The notes below the pieces were generated by a model. It saw only the letters and a list, made by a program, of their open reading frames with translations. It was not told where the DNA came from and did no database searches. Below are positions 42,321 through 55,739 of a stretch of 64,000 nt of DNA, piece by piece. How positions within the stretch are numbered: the stretch's first letter is position 1; the number at the start of each line of letters is the position of its first letter. The stretch is from Methylotenera sp. (GTDB lineage Bacteria > Pseudomonadota > Gammaproteobacteria > Burkholderiales > Methylophilaceae), in NCBI GenBank assembly GCA_020622105.1, contig JAHRYP010000001.1, forward strand, positions 125,194 through 189,193, in the 5' to 3' direction. Both the position numbers and the translations under genes were made by a program.

Positions 42321-43478
42321 ATGTTAGCTGCTTTACAAAAAGAGCTTGAACAGCGCAAGGCTAATGGCCTGCTGCGTCAGCGCCGTTTACTGGACTCTCC
42401 GCAGGCAGAGCATATTGTTGCCAACCAGAAACCTTACCTGTCATTTTGCAGCAACGATTATCTAGGCTTGGCAAATCGTCCTGAGCTGATTGCCGCCATG
42501 CAAAAGGCAGCAGGTGATTCCGGTGTCGGCAGCGGTGCATCCAATCTTATTACCGGCCACCATCGCTACCATGATTCACTGGAAAAGCAGCTGGCCAAGT
42601 TTGTGGATTTACCAGCAGCACTATTATTCTCCACCGGTTATATGGCAAATATTGGTGTGATCGGTGCTTTGATGGGGCGTGGTGATGCTGTCTTTGCAGA
42701 TAAATTGAATCATGCCTGTCTCAATGATGGTGCGTATTTTTCCTACGCAGACTTTCACCGTTACCCGCATAATGATGTTGCTGCATTGGAAAAGCTGTTG
42801 CAAGCAAGCCAAGCCAAACATAAGCTGATCGCTGCCGATGCGGTGTTCAGTATGGATGGCGACATTGCGCCTATCCCTGAGTATCTGGCACTGTGCGAGA
42901 AATATGATGCCTACCTGTATTTGGATGACGCACATGGTTTTGGCGTGTTGGGTGAGCATGGTCAAGGCAGCCTGAATCACTTCAAGATCAAGTCGCCGCG
43001 TATCATTGTCATGGCAACATTAGGCAAGGCGGCGGGTGTCGCCGGTGCTTTTGTTGCCGGTGAACAAGTGGTGATTGATTATCTGATTCAAAAAGCCAAA
43101 AGCTACGTATATTCAACACCGGCACCGCCGGCACTTTCTGCAACGCTGTCAGCTTCGGTGCAACTGATTGAGCAGGGCGATGATCTGCGTGCCAATTTGA
43201 ATGCCTTGATTGCTTACCTGAAAGCAAATCTAAAGCTCAAAAAATGGAAGCTGCTGGAATCAGATACTGCGATTCAACCATTGATTATCGGCGGCAATGA
43301 GGAATCACTGGCGGTTAGCGAGTACTTGCAGACACATGGTATTCTGGTACCGGCGATACGTCCGCCTACCGTGCCGACAGGTACGGCAAGGCTGCGTATT
43401 TCATTATCGGCCGCTCATAGTCTGGATGATGTGAAGCAACTGGTAGCGGCAATTCATCAGGCAGAAAGTGTTTTATGA
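42321..43478 (+). CDS. bioF: 8-amino-7-oxononanoate synthase
   Basis: LSFCSNDYLGLANRPELIAAMQKAA; YLDDAHGFGVLGEHGQG; MATLGKAAGVAGAFVAG. Confidence 0.95.
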   Translation: MLAALQKELEQRKANGLLRQRRLLDSPQAEHIVANQKPYLSFCSNDYLGLANRPELIAAMQKAAGDSGVGSGASNLITGHHRYHDSLEKQLAKFVDLPAALLFSTGYMANIGVIGALMGRGDAVFADKLNHACLNDGAYFSYADFHRYPHNDVAALEKLLQASQAKHKLIAADAVFSMDGDIAPIPEYLALCEKYDAYLYLDDAHGFGVLGEHGQGSLNHFKIKSPRIIVMATLGKAAGVAGAFVAGEQVVIDYLIQKAKSYVYSTPAPPALSATLSASVQLIEQGDDLRANLNALIAYLKANLKLKKWKLLESDTAIQPLIIGGNEESLAVSEYLQTHGILVPAIRPPTVPTGTARLRISLSAAHSLDDVKQLVAAIHQAESVL

Positions 43479-44293
43479 ATGTAACTGCAAATAATGTGCA
43501 TGTAGAAACCATAGGCGCTGGGCCCAATCTGGTGCTGATTCACGGCTGGGGCATGAGTGGCGCCGTATGGCAGCCATTGGTGAAAAAGCTCAATAAATCT
43601 TTTACTTTGCATATTGTTGATTTACCCGGTATGGGCTTCAGCCGCCCGATAGAACCGTTTCATCTGCATGCCGTTGCCGAGAAAGTGGCTGAAACCTTGC
43701 CTGCTGATGCTGACATTGTGGGTTGGTCACTTGGTGGGCAGGTAGCGATGCGTATCACGCTGGATTACCCAGACTTGGTACGCCGGTTGGTGCTGGTAGG
43801 TTCAACGCCATGCTTTGTAAATAAAAGTTTTGATCAGAGCAATACCGAATATAAAACCACTTGGGATTTAGGTATTGACCCGGACGTGTTCAGTAACTTT
43901 GCTGACAGTGTCAATGAAGATTATCACAGGACGATGACGCAATTCCTGACCTTACAGTGCATGGGCGCGAGTGATGCGCGCAGTACAGTTAAGTTGTTGC
44001 GCAATAAATTCTCAGAGCGCCCGACACCATCGTCACAGGCGCTGTTCCGTGCGCTGAATATATTGCTGGAAACCGATTTGCGTGCGGAGGTTGAGCATCT
44101 GCGTAAGCCGACATTGCTGATTCACGGTGACCGCGATACGCTGGCACCGGTACAGGCTGCACACTGGATGATGCAGAACCTGCCGACAGGTTTTCTGCGT
44201 GTGATGGCAGGTGCGTCACATGCACCATTTCTTTCACATCAGGAACATTTCATTGATGCGGTTGTACAGTTTTTAGAGCCGCCTACACAGTAA
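43475..44293 (+). CDS. bioH: Pimeloyl-[acp] methyl ester carboxylesterase
   Basis: LVLIHGWGMSGAVWQPLV; VGWSLGGQVAMRITLDYP; operon position. Confidence 0.93.
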   Translation: MNVTANNVHVETIGAGPNLVLIHGWGMSGAVWQPLVKKLNKSFTLHIVDLPGMGFSRPIEPFHLHAVAEKVAETLPADADIVGWSLGGQVAMRITLDYPDLVRRLVLVGSTPCFVNKSFDQSNTEYKTTWDLGIDPDVFSNFADSVNEDYHRTMTQFLTLQCMGASDARSTVKLLRNKFSERPTPSSQALFRALNILLETDLRAEVEHLRKPTLLIHGDRDTLAPVQAAHWMMQNLPTGFLRVMAGASHAPFLSHQEHFIDAVVQFLEPPTQ

Positions 44294-44296
44294 TTT

Positions 44297-45208
44297 ATGA
44301 TGACAGACGATATTTACCGCATCGATAAAGCGCGGGCGCGTGCTTCTTTTGGCCGCGCAGCCGAAACCTATGATGCCGCTGCAATATTGCAGAAACAAGT
44401 GCGTGAGGAGATGCTGAATCGCCTTGATCTCGTGAAAATAAATCCGCAGTTTATTCTGGATGCAGGCTGCGGTACCGGGCTGGCAAGCCACGCCCTGCAA
44501 AAGCGTTATGCAAAGTCGCAGGTAGTGTCACTGGATTTCGCGCATCAGATGCTGCAGAAAACACGTAAGACACGTAGCCGCCTTGGCCTAGCCCATCAGA
44601 TCAAGTCCCTATTCAGCAATAAAAAACAAAACCTGCTATGTGCTGACATTGAGGCTCTACCTTTGGCGGATAGCAGTGTCGGTTTTGTCTGGTCAAATCT
44701 GGCGATTCAGTGGTGCAATGATCTGGATGCCGCATTGCAGGAATTTCACCGAGTATTACAGCCTGAAGGTTTGCTCATGTTCAGTACATTTGGGCCAGAT
44801 ACATTGCGCGAGTTAAGGACTGCCAGCGATGCAGCAAGCGCTAGCAGTCATACCAGCGTAAGCAGGTTTATTGATATGCATGATATAGGCGATGCTTTGG
44901 TGCGTGCCGGGTTCAGTGCGCCGGTACTGGATGTTGAGCGGTTTACCCTGACTTATGATGATGTGAAAAGCGTGATGCGTGATTTAAAGAGTATCGGCGC
45001 ACACAATGCAACAGATGGCCGTGCACGAGGTCTGCTTGGCCGCAGCTACTTTGCGAGGCTGGAAGCAGAATATGAACAGTTTCGGCAGCATGACGGTAAA
45101 CTGCCAGCTACATTCGAAGTAGTATACGCACATGCCTGGCGTGCCAAAGATAATCCAAAATTCGAAGATGGAATTTCGCCCATCACTTTCAAACCCAGAC
45201 AAAAGTAG
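44297..45208 (+). CDS. bioC: Malonyl-[acp] O-methyltransferase
   Basis: ARASFGRAAETYDAAAILQKQVREEML; ILDAGCGTGLASHAL; operon position. Confidence 0.93.
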   Translation: MMTDDIYRIDKARARASFGRAAETYDAAAILQKQVREEMLNRLDLVKINPQFILDAGCGTGLASHALQKRYAKSQVVSLDFAHQMLQKTRKTRSRLGLAHQIKSLFSNKKQNLLCADIEALPLADSSVGFVWSNLAIQWCNDLDAALQEFHRVLQPEGLLMFSTFGPDTLRELRTASDAASASSHTSVSRFIDMHDIGDALVRAGFSAPVLDVERFTLTYDDVKSVMRDLKSIGAHNATDGRARGLLGRSYFARLEAEYEQFRQHDGKLPATFEVVYAHAWRAKDNPKFEDGISPITFKPRQK

Positions 45209-45213
45209 CAGTC

Positions 45214-45873
45214 ATGCAGCAGTCATATTTTGTAGTGGGTACTGATACCAATGTAGGTAAAACCTATGTTGCTAGCGCTTTGCTCCGGTATTTTGTCAGC
45301 AGCGGTAAACGCGCGGTTGGTATGAAGCCCGTCGCATCAGGCTGTGAGTTGAGTGCGCATGGTATCTGGCAGGGGCAGCTGGTTAATGATGATGTAGTGG
45401 CATTATATGAAGCTGGCAATGTTCCAGCCGCATTGGAATTAATCAACCCTTACCATTTTGTGCCTGCGATTGCGCCACACATTGCCGCTGAAAAAGTCGG
45501 CGTTGAAATTGATGTGGATTTGATCTTGCGCAGTTACCATACCTTGGCAGAGATGGCCGATGTGGTAGTGGTTGAGGGTGCTGGCGGATTTTTTGTGCCT
45601 GTGAATAATCAGCAGACGCTGGCTGATCTTGCGGTTAAATTACAGCTACCGATCATACTGGTGGTTGGTATGCGTTTGGGCTGTATTAATCATGCCTTAT
45701 TAACCGTTGAAGCTATTCAATCCAGAGGGTTAACGCTGGCCGGATGGGTGGCTAATCAGGTTGAGCCGGATATGCCGATGTTTGCCGAAAACCTTGCCAG
45801 TTTGCAGCAGCGTATTGCTGCTCCATGTCTGAGTGTGGTGCCTTGGCATGGTGAGGCTGAATTTAGCTTGTAG
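45214..45873 (+). CDS. bioD: ATP-dependent dethiobiotin synthetase
   Basis: YFVVGTDTNVGKTYVASALLRYF; KPVASGCE; VVEGAGGFFVPVN. Confidence 0.95.
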   Translation: MQQSYFVVGTDTNVGKTYVASALLRYFVSSGKRAVGMKPVASGCELSAHGIWQGQLVNDDVVALYEAGNVPAALELINPYHFVPAIAPHIAAEKVGVEIDVDLILRSYHTLAEMADVVVVEGAGGFFVPVNNQQTLADLAVKLQLPIILVVGMRLGCINHALLTVEAIQSRGLTLAGWVANQVEPDMPMFAENLASLQQRIAAPCLSVVPWHGEAEFSL

Positions 45874-45929
45874 ATGGTCGCTCTCGTGTGATTTTTAAAC
45901 TATTTTTTTATAAGTTTTCAGCTTGCGTT

Positions 45930-46118
45930 TCGCCTCTAGGCGAGTTTCTTTCTTTTGCTTAGCCAAAAGAAAGAAACCAAAGAAAAAGCTACCACCTGCC
46001 GCTTAATCCTCAATTTTGAATAAATCTTGAGCGGCAGCCGGAAACTCGCTAGCGCTTAGACAGCCGTCTGCCGAATACTCTCAAGATTTACTCAAAATTG
46101 AGGCGCGTCAGCAGTGGG
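45930..46118 (+). repeat. Structured intergenic repeat, copy B
   Basis: TCGCCTCTAGGCGA; GTTTCTTTCTTTTG-cttagc-CAAAAGAAAGAAAC; long IR CCTCAATTTTGA.TAAATCTTGAG / CTCAAGATTTA.TCAAAATTGAGG. Confidence 0.88.
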
Positions 46119-46219
46119 CTCTATATGTTGGGTAAGTCTTGGTTATTAAAACACCTATATAGTTTAGCGATAAGTTATATAGCAGTTATTTAAAGCAGAA
46201 ATGGTTGTGTCAAATTCAA

Positions 46220-46484
46220 CCCTTTCTACCGCGCTGAGTAGCGCAGACTTAATGGGGGATTTCGGCAAGCGGTTGTTTGAGCTCAATTGTTTTTATTGGG
46301 CGAGTTTTCACAACAGAACAATTGCTTTAGCAATTCGTGATGTTGGGGAAGACCCTTGCGGTCTCCGATTGCCGCTCATTAAGGCGAGCAACGGAAGAAA
46401 GAGCGGTAGAGGGTAGCCTTTTCTTTTCCTCATTTCTTTTGGTTAAGCAAAAGAAATGAGGTCGCCAGCCGGGCGAGACCGGCT
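46220..46484 (-). repeat. Structured intergenic repeat, copy C (inverted relative to B)
   Basis: On minus strand: AGCCGG-tctcgc-CCGGCT; CCTCATTTCTTTTG-cttaac-CAAAAGAAATGAGG; outer arms CCCTCTACCGC / GCGGTAGAaAGGG. Confidence 0.88.
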
Positions 46485-46505
46485 ACTTAATTTGAGACGT
46501 TGAAT

Positions 46506-48071
46506 TTACTGCGCCAACTGAGCTGATTCTACGACCACTTTGTAAAGCTGTACTTCTTTTGCACTGTTAACGCGTTCGCCAACTGCTACCTGATTGCGCT
46601 TACCGGCAGCTACACCGCGAATCGTTAACAGACCGCTTTGAGCAACAGCTCTGCCTGTTTGTGCATCGTACTTGATGACACGCACTTGAACGCGGTCAAT
46701 GGCGGATGGCGTATTGTTCTGTACCACCGCATATAAATTCCCCGTGCCGTCTGCTTGCGCTCCAGACTGAATATATTTGGCAGGGTTACGCGGCAAATCA
46801 AGGCGCACGGCACGTGCGACGGCATCTTTACCAATATCTGAATTAGAGCTGGCAGCTACTTGATAATGCTGCAATGCGCCATTGATGTCGCCGCGACTTT
46901 CTGCAAGCTGGCCTAACAGGGCGTGTCCCGGTGCAGTGGGCAGCAGTTGATTGGCGCGCTTGAGATACGGTTCAGCTTCTGCTTTTTTACCCATGTTAAA
47001 CAGCGCAATGCCGCTCTGAATGTGCGGTTTGAAATAATCCGGCTGCATTTTGATCGCTTTGTCATAGAAAGCCAGTGCTTCCTGATTCTTTTTCTGCGTT
47101 AACGCAATGTCACCTAACAGTTCCTGAAAGCGTGCTTCACGCGGTTCAATTGCAATCGCCTGATTGGCTAGGGTTTTGGCTTTATCGACATTTTTTTCGC
47201 CGAGTGCTTTTACAGCTTCGTCATAAGCTTTATAGGCACCTTGGCTAGCTCTGAGTTTTGCAGTTTTTTTCGCATAGATTTCTTTGCCCCATTCGCCGCC
47301 GGCACCTACCTGTGCCAGTGTTGCTTTGTTGGCTGCAACGCGCTCAGGTGAAGGCGGGTGACTGGCGAACAGACCCTCTATGAAGTTACTTTTACGGCCT
47401 GCACTCAAGCGCACAAAGGTTTCCTGCAAAGTCACGGCTGCTGTTGGATCATAGCCTGCCTTTTTCATGTATTGCATGCCGTAGAGGTCAGATTCGCTTT
47501 CTGCATCACGGCCATATTTGCTGTTAACCAGTTGTGCGCCAGCTTGTGCGCCGCCAACAATCAGGTTTGCGTAATCGGTATTCTGTGCGCCGATACCAAC
47601 CGCAATCATTGCGCCTTGCAGCATGATGCCGCGCTCCATGCCTTTTGCACCGTGACGCGCCGCAGCATGCACCATTTCATGCCCCATCACTGCCGCGAGT
47701 TCGGCTTCACTATTCAGCTCATAGAGCAGACCGCGGTTGAAAGCGATTTTACCGCCCGGCATCGCCCATGCGTTGGGTACGGAGTCATTGATGATCTTAT
47801 ATTCATAGGGTAGCTTGCGGTCAGAAACCGCGGCTAGTTTATCGCCTACACTTTGTACATAAGCTGTCAGTTCCGCGTCTAGCACATAATCACCACCTTG
47901 AGATTGACGTGTAGGTGAGTAATTTTGAGTGCCGATAGCGATTTCTTTTTCTTCTGAAATCAACTGTACTTCACGTTTTTTAGTGACCGGATTCACGCCG
48001 CAAGTGCTGACAGTCAGCACCAGTGCAAGTAGCGATAATACGGATAAGCGTCTTGGCAGGGTTTGTTTCAT
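46506..48071 (-). CDS. M48-family metalloprotease with C-terminal TPRs (BepA/YfgC-like)
   Basis: LAAVMGHEMVHAAARHGAKGMERG (HEMxH), TPR-like repeats, lipobox-like VSTCG. Confidence 0.87.
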   Translation of the reverse strand: MKQTLPRRLSVLSLLALVLTVSTCGVNPVTKKREVQLISEEKEIAIGTQNYSPTRQSQGGDYVLDAELTAYVQSVGDKLAAVSDRKLPYEYKIINDSVPNAWAMPGGKIAFNRGLLYELNSEAELAAVMGHEMVHAAARHGAKGMERGIMLQGAMIAVGIGAQNTDYANLIVGGAQAGAQLVNSKYGRDAESESDLYGMQYMKKAGYDPTAAVTLQETFVRLSAGRKSNFIEGLFASHPPSPERVAANKATLAQVGAGGEWGKEIYAKKTAKLRASQGAYKAYDEAVKALGEKNVDKAKTLANQAIAIEPREARFQELLGDIALTQKKNQEALAFYDKAIKMQPDYFKPHIQSGIALFNMGKKAEAEPYLKRANQLLPTAPGHALLGQLAESRGDINGALQHYQVAASSNSDIGKDAVARAVRLDLPRNPAKYIQSGAQADGTGNLYAVVQNNTPSAIDRVQVRVIKYDAQTGRAVAQSGLLTIRGVAAGKRNQVAVGERVNSAKEVQLYKVVVESAQLAQ

Positions 48072-48124
48072 TTTGGTGTGCTCGCAATATTCTGTAATGG
48101 TATAACGTATAAGTGAAATTGAAG

Positions 48125-48799
48125 CTATCTGTAGAGTTTATATTGATGAATATATTCAATCACATTATCCGGAATTAAGTAGCGTACTGAATCCCCATGC
48201 TGCAGGGCGTGACGTATGGCTGTGGATGAAATATCCAGTGCCGTTATCTGGCGCATGGTGACAAAGCCGGCCGCATGGTGATGCAGATCATCACTATTCT
48301 CGGAGTAATGATTGTGTAAAAAGGTTTCCAGTGTTTTTGATAACTTATGTTCATGGCCACGCAGTTGTGGTCTTTGCACCAGCGCAATATGACATAAGCT
48401 GATGATTTCCTGCCAGCGATGCCAGGTGTCAAATTTTGTGAAGGCGTCGCTGCCCATAAAAAGCGTGATGCTGGTTTTTTCACCTAATTCTTCACGCAGA
48501 CTGAGCAGGGTATCCAAGGTATAAGAAGCGCCAGTTCGGTGCAGTTCACGGTCATCAAAGATGAAACTGTCATTGTTGGCAATGGCCAGCTTTACCATTG
48601 CAGCGCGTTGCTCGGCGCTGATGGCTGGAGCATCTTTATGTGGTGGGTTTGCTGCCGGTATGAAACGTACAGTGTCCAGATTTAGCGCATCTGCAAGCTC
48701 CTGTGCCATGCGCAAGTGCCCGAAATGAATGGGGTTGAACGTACCGCCGAGAATGCCAATGGCTGGCATTCTTGCTGTGAGGTTTGCGGCGGTGTTCAA
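48125..48799 (-). CDS. nadD: Nicotinate-nucleotide adenylyltransferase
   Basis: IGILGGTFNPIHFGHLRMAQELAD; LDISSTAIRHAL. Confidence 0.95.
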   Translation of the reverse strand: MNTAANLTARMPAIGILGGTFNPIHFGHLRMAQELADALNLDTVRFIPAANPPHKDAPAISAEQRAAMVKLAIANNDSFIFDDRELHRTGASYTLDTLLSLREELGEKTSITLFMGSDAFTKFDTWHRWQEIISLCHIALVQRPQLRGHEHKLSKTLETFLHNHYSENSDDLHHHAAGFVTMRQITALDISSTAIRHALQHGDSVRYLIPDNVIEYIHQYKLYR

Positions 48800-48813
48800 T
48801 GCAGAGCCTTGTG

Positions 48814-50070
48814 TTAAGCGCGAACTTGTCCGTCGCCCAGCACTACATATTTCAATGAGGTTAAGCCTTCCAGTCCAACTGGGCCACGCGCATGCAGCTT
48901 GTCAGTCGAGATGCCGATTTCGGCACCAAACCCATATTCAAAACCATCAGCAAAGCGGGTGGATGCATTCACCATGACGCTGCTTGAATCCACTTCGCGC
49001 AGGAACCTTCTGGCTTTAGTGTAATTCTCGGTCACAATCGCTTCAGTGTGCTGAGATGAGTGCTCGTTAATATGTTCAATCGCCTCATCGATACCACTCA
49101 CGACCTTGCATGAGATAATTGCAGCCAGATACTCGGTGTAATAGTCTTGTTCTGTGGCTGGTTTTGCCTGTTTTACCAGTGCGCAGGTTTCCGCGCAGCC
49201 TCGAATCTCAATAGCGTGGCTGGTAAGCATGTCGGCCAGTTTAGGCAGCATGCTTGCTGCAACTGAACGCGCGATTAACAGAGATTCAGCAGTGTTGCAG
49301 GTACCTAAACGCTGGGTCTTACTGTTTTCCAGAATACGCAGTGCCTTTTCAAAGTCAGCATCATCATCCACATAGACGTGGCAATTGCCATCCAGATGTT
49401 TAATCACTGGAATACGTGCGTCAGTAGAAATACGCTCAATCAGGCCTTTGCCGCCGCGTGGCACGATTACGTCGACGTATTGTTTCATCGTGATCAGTTC
49501 ACCTACTGCAGCACGGTCAGTTGTTTCAACTACTTGTACTGCCGTTGTTGGCAGGGCCGCTTCTTTCAGACCTTCATGTACGAGTTTAGCCAATGCCTGA
49601 TTACAGTGGATTGCCTCAGAGCCGCCGCGCAGGATCGCTGCGTTGCCGGATTTAATGCATAGCCCTGCTGCATCGACCGTTACGTTTGGACGTGCTTCAT
49701 AAATGATGCCGATAACGCCGAGTGGTACGCGCATCTGGCCGATTTGAATACCGCTTGGGCGATATTTGAAGTTATTCATTTCACCGATTGGATCGGCAAG
49801 GCTGGCAATTTGCGCCAAGCCTTCCGCCATGTTGTTAATAGATTTCTCAGTGATCGTGAGCCGATCCAGCATTGCGTCATCCAGACCATTTGCACGCGCT
49901 GCATCGAGATCCAGTTTGTTAGCGGCAAGCAGGGCAGCTTTTTCTCGCAATATTGCCTTGGCAATCGCGTTGAGTGCGATGTTTTTCTGGTTGGTACTGG
50001 CACTAGCCATCTGGCGTGAAGCTTTGCGTGCCTCGATGCCAATGTTTTTCATGTATTGTTGAATATTCAC
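48814..50070 (-). CDS. proA: Gamma-glutamyl phosphate reductase
   Basis: [41 protein letters not shown]. Confidence 0.96.
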   Translation of the reverse strand: MNIQQYMKNIGIEARKASRQMASASTNQKNIALNAIAKAILREKAALLAANKLDLDAARANGLDDAMLDRLTITEKSINNMAEGLAQIASLADPIGEMNNFKYRPSGIQIGQMRVPLGVIGIIYEARPNVTVDAAGLCIKSGNAAILRGGSEAIHCNQALAKLVHEGLKEAALPTTAVQVVETTDRAAVGELITMKQYVDVIVPRGGKGLIERISTDARIPVIKHLDGNCHVYVDDDADFEKALRILENSKTQRLGTCNTAESLLIARSVAASMLPKLADMLTSHAIEIRGCAETCALVKQAKPATEQDYYTEYLAAIISCKVVSGIDEAIEHINEHSSQHTEAIVTENYTKARRFLREVDSSSVMVNASTRFADGFEYGFGAEIGISTDKLHARGPVGLEGLTSLKYVVLGDGQVRA

Positions 50071-50165
50071 GGAATAATCGTCGTTAAATAAAGTAATGCC
50101 TTGATTATACGCTTTTTAGCTATTGGTTAAGAAGTGCGCAAAAAACACGTAAGAAAAAGGTGTAT

Positions 50166-51179
50166 CTAACGACTGCGCACGCGTGCTAAACCGAAACAAA
50201 GTCTGGAGATTTCCAGCCAGGCATCACCCAGCATGACACCTTTGGCGGTTCTGTCTATATCTGCCAGTTTTTGCAGCGCGGCTTCAAGCTGGCGTAAGCT
50301 TAGACGTGATAATGCACGTTTCACCAAAGCCTGCCGGTCACCGTAAATGCGCGCACTGGTCATGGCGTTGTTAATATTCTCACCGCGCATTTCTGCCTGT
50401 TTGATACGCACCAGTGGCCTTAATACCCACATTAGCGGGTTCATAACTGCGACAGCATTTTCACCTTCGTCTTGCAGGCCCTGCAGAATGCGTACTGTTC
50501 GTTCTGCATCGCCTTGTAGCACGGCTTCGCCTAGCTGAAACGCATCATAACGCGATACATTGAGTACGGCTTCGCGCACGGTTTCATCTGAAAGTTCGCC
50601 TTGAGGATAGAGTAATCCCAGTTTTTGTACTTCCTGATTGGCGGCAAGCAGGTTGCCTTCAACCTGGTGCGCCAGAAACTCCAGAGTTTGTGTGCCGGTA
50701 TGCTGGCCTTGCTGTGCAAGTCTATTTGCGATCCATTTAGGCAAATTAGCGGCATCGACTTCATTGAGCGTAATGGTTTGTGCCTGCGTTTCGAGTGCAT
50801 TGAACCAAGTGCTGTTTTTAGCATCCCGTTCCAGTGTCGGAAGTATGATGACGACAGTAGTGTCGGGAATGGTTTTGGCAGCTAAAGCTACCAGTGCTTT
50901 GCCGCCATCTACGCCGGGTTTGCCTGAAGGGATGCTGAGCTCCAGCAAGCGGCGGCTCGCAAACAGTGATATCGATTGACCATAATTCTGCAGCTGCTGC
51001 CAGTTAAAACTGCGCTCTACGGTTAAACTTGTACGCTCTTCAAAGCCTTGTGCACGGGCGGCTGCACGAATGGCATCGAGGCATTCGCGCTGCGCCAACG
51101 GCTCGTCCCCTGCTAAAACATACAACGCCTGCAGGCCATTTTTTAGATGCGATTCCAGTTGAGCCTGAGCTAAGCGCAT
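50166..51179 (-). CDS. holA: DNA polymerase III subunit delta
   Basis: LQALYVLAGDEPLAQRECLDAIRAAARAQGFEERTSLTVERSFNWQQL; between lptE and proA. Confidence 0.93.
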   Translation of the reverse strand: MRLAQAQLESHLKNGLQALYVLAGDEPLAQRECLDAIRAAARAQGFEERTSLTVERSFNWQQLQNYGQSISLFASRRLLELSIPSGKPGVDGGKALVALAAKTIPDTTVVIILPTLERDAKNSTWFNALETQAQTITLNEVDAANLPKWIANRLAQQGQHTGTQTLEFLAHQVEGNLLAANQEVQKLGLLYPQGELSDETVREAVLNVSRYDAFQLGEAVLQGDAERTVRILQGLQDEGENAVAVMNPLMWVLRPLVRIKQAEMRGENINNAMTSARIYGDRQALVKRALSRLSLRQLEAALQKLADIDRTAKGVMLGDAWLEISRLCFGLARVRSR

Positions 51180-51184
51180 GAATT

Positions 51185-51712
51185 CTACTGTTGCGTAGCA
51201 GCTGGTTTGATTGCAGTTAAACGACGCAGTAGTTCACGTACTGCATCGGTACGCATATCTGCATTAAGCCTTGCCTCTTCTTCAGCTTTACCGAGTAAAG
51301 CACTGTCACTGTAAGAAAAATCGCGACGTCCGCGTAGTGTTTGCACCGGCCCCCACGTCGGGCTACTAGCCTCACGCACCCTGAAGTTCAAGAGGTAAAT
51401 AAGCTCAAACTCACGTACCAGACCGCCGCCACTCAGAGACAGAATGCGCTTCTGGTTGCTTTCGCTTAATAGCTCCAGTAACAGTTCGGCATCTTCAGCG
51501 TTTTCAACCACCTGTACACCATTGGTTTTAAGGTTACGTGCCAAGTCCCTGGAAATGGTTAACTTACCGCCTTGTATATAAAGCGTCTTAAATGCTAAAT
51601 CAGCCGCTCCCCTCAATTGAAAACCGCAGGCAGACAACGCAAGCGTCAACAGCATGACGATGCTGATAACAGTTTTTCTGCGCGCATTTACTAAGGAAAG
51701 GGCGTTTTGCAT
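51185..51712 (-). CDS. lptE: LPS-assembly lipoprotein LptE
   Basis: LALSACGFQLRGAADLAFKTLYIQG; between leuS and holA. Confidence 0.93.
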   Translation of the reverse strand: MQNALSLVNARRKTVISIVMLLTLALSACGFQLRGAADLAFKTLYIQGGKLTISRDLARNLKTNGVQVVENAEDAELLLELLSESNQKRILSLSGGGLVREFELIYLLNFRVREASSPTWGPVQTLRGRRDFSYSDSALLGKAEEEARLNADMRTDAVRELLRRLTAIKPAATQQ

Positions 51713-51715
51713 GGT

Positions 51716-54160
<2,445 letters not shown>

Positions 54161-54209
54161 TTAACTATTCTTGAATATTAAACGAATAGCGAGATTATAC
54201 CTTTCGCGG

Positions 54210-54296
54210 GTGAATAATGCGATTTCTCGTAGCGTCATTCCTGCGCAATCGTAAAGGTTATCCCCGTAGAATATATGCGTAAAGCGCATTATTCAC
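54210..54296. repeat. 12-bp perfect inverted repeat flanking a 63-bp spacer
   Basis: GTGAATAATGCG (54210-54221) and CGCATTATTCAC (54285-54296). Confidence 0.85.
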
Positions 54297-54368
54297 ACGT
54301 GATAGGCAGGGACTATTGTTAAAGAAGCGTAATAGATGAACTGAAATGTTACTTGGATTGTTATGCAT

Positions 54369-54630
54369 GTCGGGGTTGCCCGACGGCAAGGCACTTTATT
54401 TTGCTTGTCCAAAATAAAGTGCCCAAACAAAATGACACCCCCTGTCGCTCACACTTTGCTTGCCACTTTTAGTGGCTTAGCAAATTGGGGAAGCCCTTCA
54501 CGGGCTTCCTGCGTTGCTCGCCTTAATGGGCGGCAATCGAAAACTCGCCCAATAAAATCATTTGGGCTCAACAGCCGATTGCCGAAAACTCCCATTAAGA
54601 CTGCGCTACTCGGCGCGACAGCAGGGGGGC
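54369..54630 (+). repeat. Structured intergenic repeat, copy D, with extra inserted hairpins
   Basis: GTCGGG-gttg-CCCGAC; GGCACTTTATTTTG-cttgtc-CAAAATAAAGTGCC; outer arms CCCCCTGTCGC / GCGACAGcaGGGGG. Confidence 0.88.
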
Positions 54631-54653
54631 GTAATGGCTATCAGTATTGCGTT

Positions 54654-55019
54654 CTACTTACTTTCACATTTGAACTGCATTGTTGTGCGGTAATCATTAT
54701 CTCCAGATACATCCGGCGCTTTTTTACCGGACTCACTTAGAATGATTTCCAGTACTTTCTCAATTGTTTCGCCTGCCTCAGCCGAAACAATGCCTTTATA
54801 TTCTGTTTTGTGACTGAGGACGATATGTCTTAATTGCCTTTGCTTACATGTTGTTTCTGCAGAATAAAGGGCAGATGCGAGCGCAGCTTCTTCCGTTTTT
54901 TCAATTGATATCACTTGATATAAATTATTTTCAGCAGGGATCACGTTGCCCATTCTGTGTGTTGCACATCCAGAAAGTACTGCGGCGGCAAAGTAAGCAA
55001 TATATAATTTTTGGTGCAT
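54654..55019 (-). CDS. Small putative lipoprotein of unknown function
   Basis: Signal peptide and lipobox (FAAAVLSGCATHRMG). Confidence 0.6.
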   Translation of the reverse strand: MHQKLYIAYFAAAVLSGCATHRMGNVIPAENNLYQVISIEKTEEAALASALYSAETTCKQRQLRHIVLSHKTEYKGIVSAEAGETIEKVLEIILSESGKKAPDVSGDNDYRTTMQFKCESK

Positions 55020-55076
55020 ATCGTTCTCTCAGTTGTTGCAGTCTTAAATTAGAAACACAACTGCATTAGTATAAAA

Positions 55077-55739
<663 letters not shown>

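Noticed and set aside
46201-46416. 71-aa ORF MVVSNSTLSTALSS...
   Set aside because: Overlaps structured repeat copy C; typical spurious ORF in repeat DNA.
54363-54740. 125-aa ORF MHVGVARRQGTLFCLSKIKC...
   Set aside because: Covers repeat copy D and overlaps the opposite-strand lipoprotein gene; judged non-coding.
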